A DNA stretch of 64,000 bases from contig OZ038423.1 of assembly GCA_964036155.1 (NCBI GenBank), positions 81,908,246 through 81,972,245 on the forward strand, in the 5' to 3' direction. The position numbers were made by a program, and so were the translations under genes. The notes beneath the pieces were generated by a model. That model made no database searches, was not told the origin of the DNA, and worked only from the letters and a program-made list of their open reading frames with translations. The stretch is from Diploscapter coronatus (lineage: Eukaryota > Nematoda > Chromadorea > Rhabditida > Rhabditidae). Positions 36,601 through 47,302 of the stretch are shown in pieces. Numbering within the stretch: the first letter of the stretch is position 1; the number at the start of each line of letters is the position of its first letter.

Positions 36601-39600
36601 TGATTTTAAAAAAATCAGCAAGAAATTATTTCAACACAACAATTTTTTAACTTATCATAGTCTTCTCATACAATTCTATGAAATTAATTTTTTAAATTAA
36701 AAAAAATTCCTAAACTCAATTTTTTCAATATTGAAAACAAGCGTCTCCCATATTTATGGTGCACCCTGTATTTCGACAAAATGCCTGCGGACTATGTATC
36801 GCTTTGTCCGCAATAATTGACAATGATCCTTCGCCTTTTCTCGCATAGAGGAAAAGAAGAAGGATAAGTAATAGGAAATAGCGTACAAAAAGCGTGAGGG
36901 TATGAAAAGCAGTGCATTGCTGGCCTAAAATTCCTTCATATTTTCCTTCACCCCATTTTTCTCTCCTCCTTTGCGAAGGCTTAACCCAGGGCTGGACGAA
37001 ATTTCGTTTTCGGAAGGTTTTCGGCAGTTTCACTTTTGTTTTCGTTTTCGAATTTTCATTTTTGTCCAGGTCCAGGGCTCAACTTTAACGAACGGTGCGG
37101 TATTATGCGAATCTCCGAACCCTATGAACTATGAACTAATATTTAATAAGCCGTTTCGAAGAGATGGCAGAAAAAAGAAATTGCTTTGAAAGACTGAGAA
37201 TATGTGGAAAAGAGTTAAATTTATATATTCTCTTTCATATTTACTCTTATTAATTCAGTCATTGTACGGCTTATGCAGAGATACGAAATATACTCCATTG
37301 TCTCAAGGAACAAATAGTGGCCCTACTAGTGATGGAAGTGTATGCAGGTTGTTTAGTTATAGCATTTTATACCATAATTATATTTCTTCTCAATCTTTTT
37401 TATTTCGTGCATTTAAAAAAAACCAAGATCTCTCCAATTTCATTTTGTACATTAACCTTTACATCACTTCACTTAAATTTGAAGCTAATTTTTCTAATAT
37501 TCCATTTAAGTAATTCAATGTCTCGATTTCACGAGTTTTTCAGATTATCGTTATTTCATATGTAAACATAATAATTATATTCTTAGAATGACTATAACCT
37601 GTCCTAAAGGATCCACTACAAACAACTATTTTTATTATAAAAAAGAAGCTGACGGAAAGTGTTATAAATCAACTAAAATAAGCCAACAACCATCTCAACA
37701 ATTCGTTATTACATGTAATGAAGGAACTAATTGGAAATGGAATTATACAAGTGACACCGTCACTCAAGTCAGCTGCGTGAGAGAAACAAGTAATATTTCA
37801 TTTACTAGACTCGGGCCTTGTTGCGCAAGGCCCCCAGAACTATAACAAATCCTTTTACTCAACCTAAAACTTTTTTACCCAACCCAACTCAGCGAAACTT
37901 GTGCCTATCCGGGCCGATCCGGGCGGATGTCGGCAGTTTTTGGCCGACCAACACCAATTCGCTCGGATCCGTGTTGGTCGGCAATTTTTATCTGGTAAAA
38001 CTGCCGACCAACTCGGGTCAAATTGCCGACATCCGTCCGGATCGACTTGGATAGGCACAAGTTTCGCTGAGAATATTATATCGGTTGTCCGGAAAGTCCT
38101 GTCCGATATTAACACATTTGTTCAATTATTTTATTTCTTTATTGAAACTTAACTCTAATCAATGATATAGTTACCACTATTATCTACAACAGAAGCCCAA
38201 CAAGTGAGAAGATCATTGATGTCCTTTGCCCAGAAATTGGGGGGGTTGGAGGTCAAAAAAGTTAGAGATCCCATTTTTTAGAGCATCATAATTGTTGAAA
38301 AATTTTTCAGCCAAGAATTTTTTTAGATTGCGAAAAAGGTGATAATTAGAAGGAGCGAGATCAGGGGAATAAGATGAGTAGGATACCGTTTCCCAACCAA
38401 GCGTTTCTAGTTCGTTCTGGGTCTTCTTTGCTAAATGAGGCCGAGCGTTGATATGAAATAGATGGACATTCACACGTCCAGACCGATTTTCTCGACTGAT
38501 TTTGACCAAATTTTCGAGCTGATGAGTGTAGGTGGAGGCCGTGACCGTGGCAGTAATTCGGAGTATAGTATTCCTTCTGAATCCCACCAGTAGCAGAGGA
38601 GAACCTTGCGAGGGTGCAGGTCTGGCTTCGCCACCGTTGGCGGCTCTGATCCACATGCAATCCAAGAGGCAGTGCGTGTATTGTTCTCATAGAGGATCTA
38701 GCTCTCATCTCCAATCACTAGATTTTTCAGAAACTCCTTTCGGTGCGTATGAAGAAGGAAAGACTGGAAAATGTTGAACCCGATGTTGACCCATTAGAGA
38801 GAATCGGAGTGAATTCCTATGCTCAGAATAGATAATGACACTTTATAAACCTTTTTTATTGCAAGTGTCATGATAACTCTACGATATTATAATAACCATT
38901 TGTCATAGAACCGCTTTGATATATAAATATAAATTTTTGAAGACCATCGGACAGGACTTTCCGGACAACCTAATATAATGACAATTTAAAAATATCAGAA
39001 ATAAAATTTTTGAGGCATATTTTTACAGGGCAGATTCGAAATTAATTTGGAATGATCTGGCCTGAATAATTATAAATTTAAAAAAAAAAATATATATATA
39101 TATATATGAAGGATTTATATGAAATTTGATATAAAAGAATCTACAATTACTGATTAATAATGTATAACAATAATTTAGATAGTAACAAATGCGATGCTCA
39201 TAAATGTAAGCCAACTTACCCCCCATGTGTTCAACCGGCTGAAAGTATCCCGAAAGATGTAGAAGATGTTGTAAGTATTCAGTCTATTAGTATGCTAATA
39301 TTAGCAAAGAACAAACTTATATAATAATAAAGGCAGAAAATGAGTCTTTCGATTGTCTGATTTTCACCTTTTATTCAGTATATCTTTCGGCTATTCTTTT
39401 CTCGATTTGTTCGCGTCGTTTGGCTTATTTTGCAAAATAGTTTATTTCAGCCTAAGGCCGAAGATTCCAAGTGTCTAAATTTGGATTATTTCGATGTATC
39501 CAATTATGAAATTTCATACAAGGATGACACTGAATATTGCACGTAATAATTTTTGGATATTTAATAATATATGTATAATAATTGATACTAATGAAATAGA

Positions 39601-42600
39601 AATATTTATAGGATGAGTCCAAATTACTGTTACGGCCTTTTTGATTATACATATATCGGCTTGAAATCCAGTGTTGCGAAACGTTTTGATTTTTGAATAG
39701 TCATGAGCATTATCATAGTCGATTCATAAAACGTTCACTATGAAGATGTATTTTTAACAAAAATTTTAATTCAGAAAGTGCTAACTATAAGATAGCTAAA
39801 ATAATTTCGTTAGACAAAAGATTTTTTTAAAATTAATATCTTAACAGGAAGATTTGTAGCACCTTTGTACAAACCTTATTCTTTATTGATAAAGCAGGTA
39901 TACTTAATTTAGGAGAGATGTCAAATGCAGTGATCCGCTGGCAATTATGGTCATAAATTATAAAATGACACCATCTGGAACTCGAGCAGCCTACGTATGC
40001 AATTCGAAGGGCCCAACGCCAACAGAGGCTATACATTTCAAATGCTGGGATTACGGAGCTGCAAATGGTGGTAGCGCCTGGACATCTCTATATAAGGACG
40101 AACATACTAAGCTAAACGAAATACTGTGTTTAAAAGTTAAACCCGGTAAGAATAATCATTAATTAGACTCACAATCAGGACTTGGACCCAGGTTCAACTT
40201 ACAGCCCTTGTAAACTGAAAATTTACAGCCTTTGTAAATGAACTTGCAAAATAACTTACAAGCATTGTAAATTGAACTTGGGTTCAAGCCCAGATGGGCG
40301 CGAAGCGATTGCCCAAATCGAGGGCTCTCGATGCGCGAGGGTAATAAAATGACAATTACTACTTCTGGGGGAATAACTGATATTCTAGAAATTGTTGTAA
40401 TTACCTTAAAATCGTTCTATATGATATCAGAAGCGACGAAGCCGGGACAATAAATCTCGGACCTCTGTAATAGTCGTGAAAAGTGAGCACGCAGTATATC
40501 AGCATATCTCCATTAGCCACATTGCCAAAAATCACAGGATAATTACGCGTGGTCCTCCTTACATAGGTAATTACGCGGTCAATAAAATGAAATAAACTCT
40601 CCGCCGACAGCCTGTTGATATATGACATTCATGAAACGCATTCATTGCTCAACGATTAATAACTTTTAACTCGTGGTCTTCTATGTATACGATACAACTA
40701 TAAATGCGCACTTACATGATTTTATGTAATCTAGCATCAGTATTTTACCCTTAAATAATGATAATAGCGAACTTTCTAAACCAAAATAAGTGATAACAAT
40801 TTTTTGAATCTTAGAATTGTACGCAATAGCTGCAGAAAACTGGCTGGCGCATACTATGTATCTTTCTTCTTTTAAATTGCAGAAAATTTGATGTTTTTAC
40901 AATCCAATTATGGCATCGAATGCAAGATAACTTGAAGTGATTGTTGTCTAATCAGCAAAATAATCAATGGCATTGGAACACGATACCGGCTCAAGCCAAT
41001 TTCACTTCAAGAGCGACAGTCGAATCATCAAAGCCGCGTAATTACCTATGTAAGGAGGACCACGCGTAATTATTCTGGGGTTTTTGGCAATGCAGCTAAT
41101 GGAGATATACTGATATACTGCGTGCTTACTTTTCACGACTATTACAGAAGTCTGAGGTTTATTGTCCCGGCTTCGTCGCTTCTGATATCATATAGAACGA
41201 TGTTAAGGTAATTACAACAATTTATAGAATATCAATTATTCCCTCAGAAGTAGTAATTTTCATTCATTTTGCCGGTTTCCGAAGGAAATCAAATACATTG
41301 GACAGAATAAATTAGCATTTGGGTTTTAAAACGTCAAAGCTTCGCAAAATCACTCATCTCTTCATCAATTTAGTATCAAAATAGAGATATTTGAGCTTTC
41401 AAAATACCGTAACTCGGCAATTTCTGGACCAAAATCAGCGTTCTTTTTTAATAGACGTGAAATGGGCGAGCTCATATTAAAAATGGTGTCACCAAAAATC
41501 GATTTAACGGAAGTTATTTTCGAAAAACTACTTTTTCGAACTTTGGGGTACTGTAGCTCCGCCCTCAAATGTCGAAAATGGTCCATTCTTTGTGTGAAAG
41601 AAGATCTTCTATAGGTCTCTCGATTAAAAAAACCCCATCGAAAGCATTGAAATTGAGCGAAAAAATCCGGGCAACTGATTTCGTGACAGAAATCAGAAAA
41701 CATGAATTTTTGAACATGACCTACGTCGATATCTCGATCTCTGATATAGTTTCGACCCCGGAAAGTACACCAGGGTTTTCGACCACGCTGAACACGAATC
41801 TGACATCGAAATCAGCTGTTGAACCAACCGGAATGAGTTTTGCATCGATTTTTATGTTCAAAACGTCACGCATTTTTAAAAGCGAATACAGCCTCTGCCA
41901 GTCGGCTGAAATTGGCCCGATTTGCGAACCCCTTTTTATACAGACTTTGGCTCTTACTGACATTCATTCTTAACAATAGCGGATTAGCCTTGCAATCTTT
42001 CCAGCACTGCAAATAACCGGCTAGGTTTAGATTTTACAAGATTGCTTATCTTTGCTACTCCCAGCTGCACACGCACGTAAATAATCTTATAGTTTATCCT
42101 GAGTAGGTGAATACTGCATACATTTTGCAACTTCGCTCGCCCAGGCCCCGCCCACTTTTTCCTGCCCTGCCGAATTGCATGATTCCCCACTTTCAAACGA
42201 TTTTTTCGATTTTTCTTGACACTTTCGCGAAAAATCTTTATAATTATATCCTAGTCATCTCTCTAATTGACTAATTAACCCTGTAGAACGCTGCTTTATC
42301 TATTTTTCATCGTTTTGAGCCATTTTATCGTCAGAAATGACGTTTTTAATTTTTCAAGTTTTAAAACGAAAAGTAATTAGTTTATTGTCTCCAACTAACT
42401 GAATATTGTACCTAATTAGCCCGATAATTGCCCAATTAACTCTTTAATGTTTGCTATTCATTTTTCGTTTTTCTAGCAATTTTCTCTCAAATTGGGACCC
42501 ATTTACATCGAGTAAATTGTCGGTTCATCCAAAATGCAGATGTTGCCGTCGTCATCAGAACATTAGAATTGCAAGTTGATAGACAGACAGTCGCTGACCA

Positions 42601-43465
42601 GACATTTTAATGAAAATTGTCAAATTTGCACGGAAAAATACGCAATTTACGATCGAAAAATGAACAGCAAACATTAGGGCGCGTTCATACTTTAGTTGCA
42701 ATTTGCAACTCGCTTGAAATAGCATGAGAAGTGAAGAGAGCGCGATTGCACCATTTTTGTGCTCTCCTGATTTCTCATGCTATTTCAAGCGAGTTGCAAA
42801 TTGCAAGTTGCATTGCAACTAAAGTATGAACGGGCCCTTAAAGAAAGATAATTGGTCAATTAGCGAGACAATTAGGATATAATTATAAAGGTTTTTCGCG
42901 AAAATGTCAAGAAAAACCGAAAAATCGTTTGAAAATGGGGAGATGGCGCAATTCGGCAAGACAGAAAAAAGTGGGCGGGGCTTGAGCGAGCGAAGTTGCA
43001 AAATGTATGCAGTATTCACTTACTCAGGATAGACTATATAATAAGCACAGACTTAGGGAGAACGATCATCAGAAACCCTTTGTGACCTACCCCTTATAGT
43101 TTATTTTCGTCTGACGAAAGTGCTCCCTAGGCCTAAATAAGTAAATTCTCGAAATTTCGTATAAATCAGTACCATGATTTCTCGCTAGTTTTTATCTAAA
43201 ATTAATATCCTTAGCATTGATAAAATATTATGATTTTTAAAAATATCAAATTATAGATATTTGCTCAAAATTAACTCCTGGAGGTGATGGCAACAAGAAG
43301 CTTGGCGACTGCCTAAATTACTATGTTTATTGCAAAAGTGATGTTCCGGAAATAAAAAAATGCTCTAGTAATGATGACGTATTTACTGGCACTAACGGTG
43401 CATCTGGTAATCCATGTCAAACAAGAACAAATGATCGTTGTCCGTCTAATATAAATATAGAATAA
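24603..43465 (+). CDS. Secreted mucin-like multi-cysteine-module protein with C-terminal peritrophin-A-like domain
   Basis: Nineteen exons: 24603-24692, 25526-25682, 25760-25847, 26083-26209, 26968-27094, 27278-28213, 30435-30490, 30571-30656, 30741-30934, 33013-33065, 33196-33293, 33389-33591, 35304-35350, 37259-37347, 37587-37789, 39179-39270, 39451-39542, 39913-40145, 43257-43465, joining in frame to 1059 residues. Order: signal peptide (MRYLLISASILFWILISS); Gly/Tyr/Ser-rich linker to 82; six-cysteine module I, 83-196 (CKKC ... CNENGKW ... C); Pro/Thr tract, 197-508; modules II-V at 509-620, 621-738, 739-851 and 852-990; and a six-cysteine C-terminus, 991-1059. The last, with DCLNYYVYC, has nearly the cysteine spacing of peritrophin-A (CBM14), which binds chitin. 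Modules II-V keep the 1/0/2 exon phases of the gene at 794-8655. The Pro/Thr tract is likely O-glycosylated. A matrix, eggshell or gut-lining role is inference. Introns are swollen by repeats. Confidence 0.85.
24997..25103. repeat. Short foldback in intron 1
   Basis: CAAAGTCTAGT and AAGTATTCTT on the left recur inverted as AAGAATACT and ACTAGACTTTG on the right. Confidence 0.6.
26250..26760. repeat. Foldback R3 (copy 1) in the module I intron
   Basis: Terminal arms include CTTGACAGTCGCAGTGCCCT and continue through GGGGGCGGTGCGAACAGCACG, inverted at the other end. An AT-rich centre carries ATTATCGATAAT motifs. A partial second copy follows the gene at 43,528-44,062. Confidence 0.85.
27310..28200 (+). 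repeat. In-frame 33-bp minisatellite, 27 units
   Basis: Each unit encodes an APPPPPPTTTA-type 11-mer. The units differ mainly at silent sites (CCA/CCG, ACA/ACG, ACT/ACG) and the variants recur in a three-unit pattern, so the array grew by blocks of several units. It lies wholly inside exon 27278-28213. The other reading frames are also open for its whole length because the unit is a multiple of three. Confidence 0.95.
28214..30434. other. 2.2-kb intron after the Pro/Thr tract
   Basis: No exon of the module pattern. A TIR-like GGGTGTCCCAAAGTTATAGG sits at about 28,776, perhaps the remnant end of a mariner-type element; its partner was not found. The right part holds the direct repeat at 29,877. 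Confidence 0.5.
29877..30178 (+). repeat. Direct repeat D1, left copy
   Basis: About 300 nt shared in the same orientation with 31,012-31,320 (for example CGTACAATTAAATCTAAAAA and GTGCAATGAAGACCATTTTA). The pair brackets the three exons of module II. Confidence 0.85.
31012..31320 (+). repeat. Direct repeat D1, right copy
   Basis: Right-hand partner of 29,877-30,178, about 1.13 kb downstream, differing by scattered substitutions and small indels. Confidence 0.85.
31918..32345. repeat. Foldback repeat in the module II/III intron
   Basis: TTTTCATCCCTGAGGG near 32,018 is inverted as CCCTCAGGGATGAAAA near 32,216; outer arms (ATCATATACCATTCGAT against ATCGAATGATATATGAT) also pair. Arms about 130 nt, imperfect. 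Confidence 0.65.
32837..32954 (+). repeat. Short element E1, copy left of module III
   Basis: ACCTAGAGAGCAC at the left and CTCCCTAGGT at the right form short inverted ends around GGGGGGTAGGTCGCA. Nearly identical to 33,665-33,783, same strand. Confidence 0.85.
33665..33783 (+). repeat. Short element E1, copy right of module III
   Basis: Second copy in direct orientation. The two bracket exons 33013-33591. A shorter inverted copy is at 43,049-43,134. Confidence 0.85.
33784..35303. other. Intron between modules III and IV
   Basis: No exon seen. A segment at about 34,980-35,040 resembles the end of the foldback at 42,089-43,038 (TGCATAC, GCAACTCGC, GCCCCGCCC), probably a fragment. Confidence 0.5.
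35756..35867. repeat. 112-bp MITE-like foldback
   Basis: GGGCTGGGATTCAAGTAAAA at the left is inverted at the right, enclosing TACACCCCC/GGGGGTGTA palindromic segments. Confidence 0.8.
35870..35979. repeat. Short foldback adjoining the previous one
   Basis: ATTGCATAGCGAGAG at the left and CTCTCGCTATGCAAT at the right; ACTCTG/CAGAGT also pair inside. Confidence 0.75.
36125..36768. mobile_element. Non-autonomous TA-flanked Tc1/mariner-type element
   Basis: Left end GGGTGCGCCATAAATA and right end TATTTATGGTGCACCCTG are inverted repeats, each flanked by TA (36,123-24 and 36,769-70), the target duplication of Tc1/mariner elements. No transposase inside; a short MITE (36,291-36,340) is nested in it. 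Confidence 0.7.
36291..36340. repeat. MITE-like palindrome nested in the TA-flanked element
   Basis: AGGGATGTTGGCGGTGCAGT with its inverse at the right; same family as 13,988-14,068 but shorter. Confidence 0.6.
37888..38071. repeat. GC-rich foldback R2 (copy 2)
   Basis: Same ends as 23,593-23,819 (CTCAGCGAAACTTGTGCCTA and complement), with a shorter centre. Lies in the intron after module IV. Confidence 0.85.
38079..38973 (-). pseudogene. Decayed mariner transposon
   Basis: Ends carry inverted GGTTGTCCGGAAAGTCCTGT and lie next to TA dinucleotides. The minus strand holds fragments of mariner transposase: a GDE motif followed by a stop where Trp is expected, then KVLLCYWWDSEGILYSELLP in a second frame, then a frame with ARPHLAKKTQNELE and YSPDLAPSNYHLF. 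The second catalytic Asp (usually in HDNARPH) is Ile, and the third (SDYHLF) is Asn. About 890 bp against 1.3 kb for intact elements, so part is deleted. It cannot encode an active enzyme. Confidence 0.9.
40181..40290. repeat. 110-bp MITE-like foldback
   Basis: CTTGGACCCAGGTTCAACTT at the left and AACTTGGGTTCAAG at the right are inverted, with TTACA/TGTAA motifs between. Similar in design to 35,756-35,867. Confidence 0.75.
40355..41257. repeat. Foldback element R1 (copy 3)
   Basis: 903 bp, same ends and arms as 22,063-22,950. Confidence 0.85.
41258..41909 (+). repeat. R1-associated 3' segment (copy 3)
   Basis: Continues from copy 3 as at 22,951-23,592; ends CGGCTGA near 41,909. An open frame over 41,569-41,973 is repeat sequence, not a supported gene. 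Confidence 0.75.
42089..43038. repeat. 950-bp foldback with nested palindrome
   Basis: TATAGTTTATCCTGAGTA at the left is inverted at the right as TACTCAGGATAGACTATA. Arms of about 240 nt include GCCCCGCCCACTTTTT and its inverse. The palindrome R4 (42,677-42,837) is inserted in the right half. Confidence 0.8.
42677..42837. repeat. Palindrome R4 (copy 1), 161 bp
   Basis: GTTCATACTTTAGTTGCAAT ... with the inverse at the right end. Flanked by TTA on both sides, a probable target duplication. Same family as 44,066-45,148. Confidence 0.8.
43049..43134 (-). repeat. Short element E1, inverted third copy
   Basis: Reverse complement of the core of 32,837-32,954, truncated internally. Confidence 0.65.
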
Positions 43466-43482
43466 AATTTTTTAAAGTATTG

Positions 43483-43488
43483 AATAAA
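43483..43488 (+). terminator. Poly(A) signal of the 19-exon gene
   Basis: AATAAA 18 nt after the stop at 43463-43465; another AATAAA overlaps the stop codon. Confidence 0.6.
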
Positions 43489-43527
43489 ATTTTTCATGAA
43501 TTGAAAAAATCAGTGTAGTATTATCCA

Positions 43528-44062
43528 TTGTAAAAAAAACTTGACAGTCGCAGTGCCCTTCACACAAGGGGGCGGTGCGAACAGCACGCTTCCTGCTCGC
43601 GTCGTGGCATGCATTGCGAATTCATTATTCAAACTGGATTTTCGTTTTCAATTATTTGTTTCAACGTTTTCATTCGTGATTTTTATAATTATTCGGTAAT
43701 TATCGATAATTAGAGCTAATTACCTTTAGGTGATTCAATGAGCAGCCACTTTTCACTTATTTTTCTCGTATTTTGCAGTGATTTTTTTTGAAAATTATTT
43801 TTTAATAGATTTTTGAATTTCTTCTTCAAAATTGTGATAATTATCGATAATTAGAACACAATTACAGATACAGGTTTTAGTTTTCTGTTTATTTCGTGTT
43901 TTTCCGTGACTTTTTATCGTTTTTCTCGATAAAATGATTTCTTGAGCATAATTTCTCAGCAAAATTCTGTAATTATGTCCTAATTATCGATGATTACCGA
44001 ATAATTATAAAAAATTGCGGACGAAAACGTCGAAAAAATAAATGAAAACGAAAAATCTAGTT
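43528..44062. repeat. Foldback R3 (copy 2), right end truncated
   Basis: Same left arm as 26,250-26,760, starting about 60 nt after the gene's stop. The right arm stops at 44,062 where R4 begins, so it is truncated or interrupted. Confidence 0.75.
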
Positions 44063-44065
44063 TTA

Positions 44066-45148
44066 GGGCCCGTTCATACTTTAGTTGCAATGCAACTTGC
44101 AATTTGCAACTCGCTTGAAATAGCATGAGAAATCAGGAGAGCACAAAAATGGTGCAATCGCGCTCTCTTCACTTCTCATGCTATTTCAAGCGAGTTGAAA
44201 ATTGCAACTACAGGGTGCGAGGAAAGTTCGTGTGCACTTTTAAAATTTATTTTTAGCAACAAATAACAACAAAATAACAGGGTTACTTGGACTCAAAATG
44301 TCCGCCATTAGCAGCCACACATTTTCTCAGGCGTTTCGGAAATTCGTCGACGATTTTAGAGATCATTTCCATCGGAATCTCGGCCCATGCCTTTTTCAAG
44401 CTTCGCTTCAGAGATTTGATCAAGATATGAGGCTCCGCGCATGCCTTGGACTCCAGGATGCCCAAAATGAAGAAGTCCATAAGATTGAGCTCCGGAGAGT
44501 TCAATGCCACTCGTCTAGAGCAGAAATTGAAAGAAAAACTCGAAAAGAAACCAACGCCGATTGCTTTGCCAATTGTGTTTGCTCTATATCGAACTACTTC
44601 TCATCGTTGAAAGAAGATCATGCGATGACGACCGGCAGCGAAGCGTCAGAGCAATTTCTTGTATTGAGCGACTCTCTTGGTCTTCATTTCGTCGATTAGG
44701 AAGTGCACTTCGACTCCTTTTCAAGATTTTAGGCCAATATCCTTGAGAATCTTTCTGACTGACCAATTGGAGATTCCGACTTCTTTGCCCAACTTTCTGG
44801 TGAAATTCTTTCGACTTCTGGAGTTTCTGGCGATTCGACTGAGAATCTTCTGTCGATTAGCAGCTGTATTGGCGGTTTTCGGACGGCCGGAGCGAGGGCG
44901 ATCGTCGTTAGATCCGGTTTCTTGATATCGCTTGTTCGCCTTGCGAAAAATGTTACGGTGTATGTCCAGAAGACGTTCAATTTCTGTCGCTCCTTTACCT
45001 TACTCATTTAGCTTTATGATTGCAGAACGTCAATTAGACCTCTAAGTTTATAATTATAGATAAAATAAACAAATAAAAAAATAATTTAAGCACAAATGAA
45101 ACAGTGCACACGAACTTTCCTCGCACCCTGTAAAGTATGAACGAGCCC
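44066..45148. repeat. Palindrome R4 (copy 2), split by a mariner element
   Basis: Left half 44,066-44,210 and right remainder 45,131-45,148 together rebuild a copy like 42,677-42,837; the break is at a TA. Confidence 0.85.
44211..45130 (-). pseudogene. Deleted Tc1/mariner transposon inside R4
   Basis: Ends are inverted CAGGGTGCGAGGAAAGTTCG, flanked by TA (44,209-10 and 45,131-32). Minus-strand coding: a helix-turn-helix region (for example RNIFRKANKRYQETG and RPRSGRPKTANTA), then KKLLRRFAAGRHRMIFF, and, after a missing middle, LNSPELNLMDFFILGILESK and a C-terminus ending near GGHFESK. Stops and frameshifts interrupt it, and most of the catalytic core is deleted (920 bp). Confidence 0.9.
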
Positions 45149-45152
45149 AAAC

Positions 45153-45970
45153 CCATTCAAAAGGGTTTTATATTAAAAAAGAAAAGCGGAGGTTGCTTTA
45201 TTCATGAAAAGCGCTCTATTTGTATCCAAGAGTGATTCCCACGAAAGGAGATCAACCAATATTTTTAAATCTCGACATCCGTTGCTCGTACATCACAGGT
45301 AAAAATATTTTGGTGACTGATTCCATATTTGAGGGACTTTCACCTGCGAATAAAACCGACGCGCTTTCTAGATAGTTTGATTAGTTAATATTTGTTCTTG
45401 TAGAATGCACGTTTAACAATCGGAGAATATTCTTTCAGTGATCGACCAGTTATCTACTAGAGTGATCTCACAAAGATAACTCATAAGTAGTGATGTAGAT
45501 ATCCATTAGAGAAATTGTAATGCCCTGCTGGGTCCTGTAGGGTGGTGGCAAGAGGACAGTACCTTTTCCCAAACATGTCCTGCGAGTGTCGGTGATTATA
45601 GAATAATCATTTTACTTGGCAGCAGTTAATAAGAAAATTTATATCAGAACGAGCGAAAAGAACAAGAATAAATATCTTCCCAGCAAGAGCTATATCATGT
45701 GATAAAACATTACTTGTGCGCTAGCACAGAAAGTTTTATTAAGAAAGTTCAAAGGAGGCGCGTCGGTTTTATTCGCAGGTGAAAGTCCCTCAAATATGGA
45801 ATCAGTCACTAAATATTTTTATCTAGATGATGTAGGGCAACAGATGTCGAGATTTTAAAAATATTGGTTGATCTCCTTTCGTGGGAATCACTCTTGGATA
45901 CAAATAGAGCGCTTTTCATGAATAAGACAACCTTCGCTTTTCTTTTTTAATATAAAACCCTTTTGAATGG
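45153..45970. repeat. Foldback element of 818 bp
   Basis: CCATTCAAAAGGGTTTTATA at the left has its inverse at the right; arms of about 210 nt include GAAAGTCCCTCAAATATGGA and its complement. No coding seen. Confidence 0.85.
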
Positions 45971-46122
45971 ATCGTTCTATATGATATCAGAAGCGACGAA
46001 GCCGGGACAATAAATCTCAGACTTCTGTAATAGTCGTGAAAAGTGAGCACGCAGTATATCAGTATATCTCCGTTAGTCAAATTCCCAAAAATCACAGGAT
46101 AATTACGCGTGGCCCTCCTTAC

Positions 46123-46626
46123 CACGCTATTCCCTCCTTACCAAAAGAGAGACACTTGCCTAGAAGAGAGAAAAAGATTTTGCGCTCTGACTTTACTCGC
46201 CGCTTACGGGACTAGCGTCAAGTTTTATTCTCATTTCTTGATTTTTCGATTTTTTCGTTTTAAATTGCCCAATTATCATTTTTCGTGATTAGTTAACTAA
46301 TTATCGATAATTTTAGAAGGCCTCGCTCATTGCCGCTTCAAAACCGCCGCAGAAAAACTTATCTAATTTTCCAGGTTGGGACAGGTCTGTGGCGGCTGGA
46401 AGCGTCCTTATAAGCGGCAGTGAGCGAGGCCTCCTGAGATTATCGATAATTAGTTAGCTAATCACGAAAAAATAAATAATTAGGCAATTAAAACGAAGAA
46501 ATCGAGAAAACGGACGAAAATAAATGGCGAATTTGGACTCGCCAAGCGACGAGTAAAGCCAGAGCGCAAAATCTTTTTCTCTCTTCTAGCCAAGTGTCTC
46601 TCTTTTGGTAAGGAGGGAATAGCGTG
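46123..46626. mobile_element. Nested foldback transposon with CTTAC target duplication
   Basis: Ends CACGCTATTCCCTCCTTACC and its complement; CTTAC occurs on both sides (46,118-22 and 46,627-31) and only once at this site in intact R1. Arms about 200 nt. Itself holds an inner palindrome at 46,318-46,432. Confidence 0.85.
46318..46432. repeat. Innermost palindrome of the nest
   Basis: AGGCCTCGCTCATTGCCGCT and its inverse lie at the symmetry centre of the enclosing foldback. Confidence 0.75.
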
Positions 46627-47302
46627 CTTACATAGGTAATTACGCGGCCTTGGTGATTCGACTGTCGCTCTTGAAGTGAAATTGGCTTGAGCCGGTATCG
46701 TGTTCCAATGCCATTGATTATTTTGCTGATTAGACAACAATCACTTCAAGTTATCTTGAATTCGGTACCATAATTGGATTGCAAAAAACATCAAATTTTC
46801 TGCAATTTAAAAGAAGAAAGATACATAGTATGCGCCAGCCAGTTTTCTGCAGCTATTGCGTACAATTCTAAGATTCAAAAAATTGTTATCACTTATTTTG
46901 GTTTAGAAAGTTCGCTATTATCATTATTTAAGGGTAAAATACTGATGCTAGATTACATAAAATCATGTAAGTGCGCATTTATAGTTGTATCGTATACATA
47001 GAAGACCACGAGTTAAAAGTTATTAATCGTTGAGCAATGAATGCGTTTCATGAATGTCATATATCAACAGGCTGTCGGCGGAGATTTTATTTCATTTTAT
47101 TGGCCGCGTAATTATTCTGTAATCTTTGGCAGCGTGGCTAATGGAGATATACTGATGATATACTGCGTGCTCACTTTTCACGACTATTACAGAAGTCCGA
47201 GATTTATTGTCCCGGCTTCGTCGCTTCTGATATCATATAGAACGATGTTAAGGGAATTACAACAATTTATAGAATATCAATTATTCACCCAGAAGTAGTA
47301 AT

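Larger units (their letters stand above)
45971..47302. repeat. Foldback element R1 (copy 4), 5'-truncated and split
   Basis: Starts inside the left arm (ATCGTTCTATATGATATCAG) directly at the edge of the 45,153-45,970 foldback, and ends normally at GAAGTAGTAAT. Split by the nested element at 46,123. Confidence 0.8.

Noticed and set aside
36971..37189. Possible extra exon ending in CAG/GT near 37,070 before module IV exon b
   Set aside because: The exon at 37,259-37,347 fits the module pattern and both phases; the earlier candidate would break the frame.
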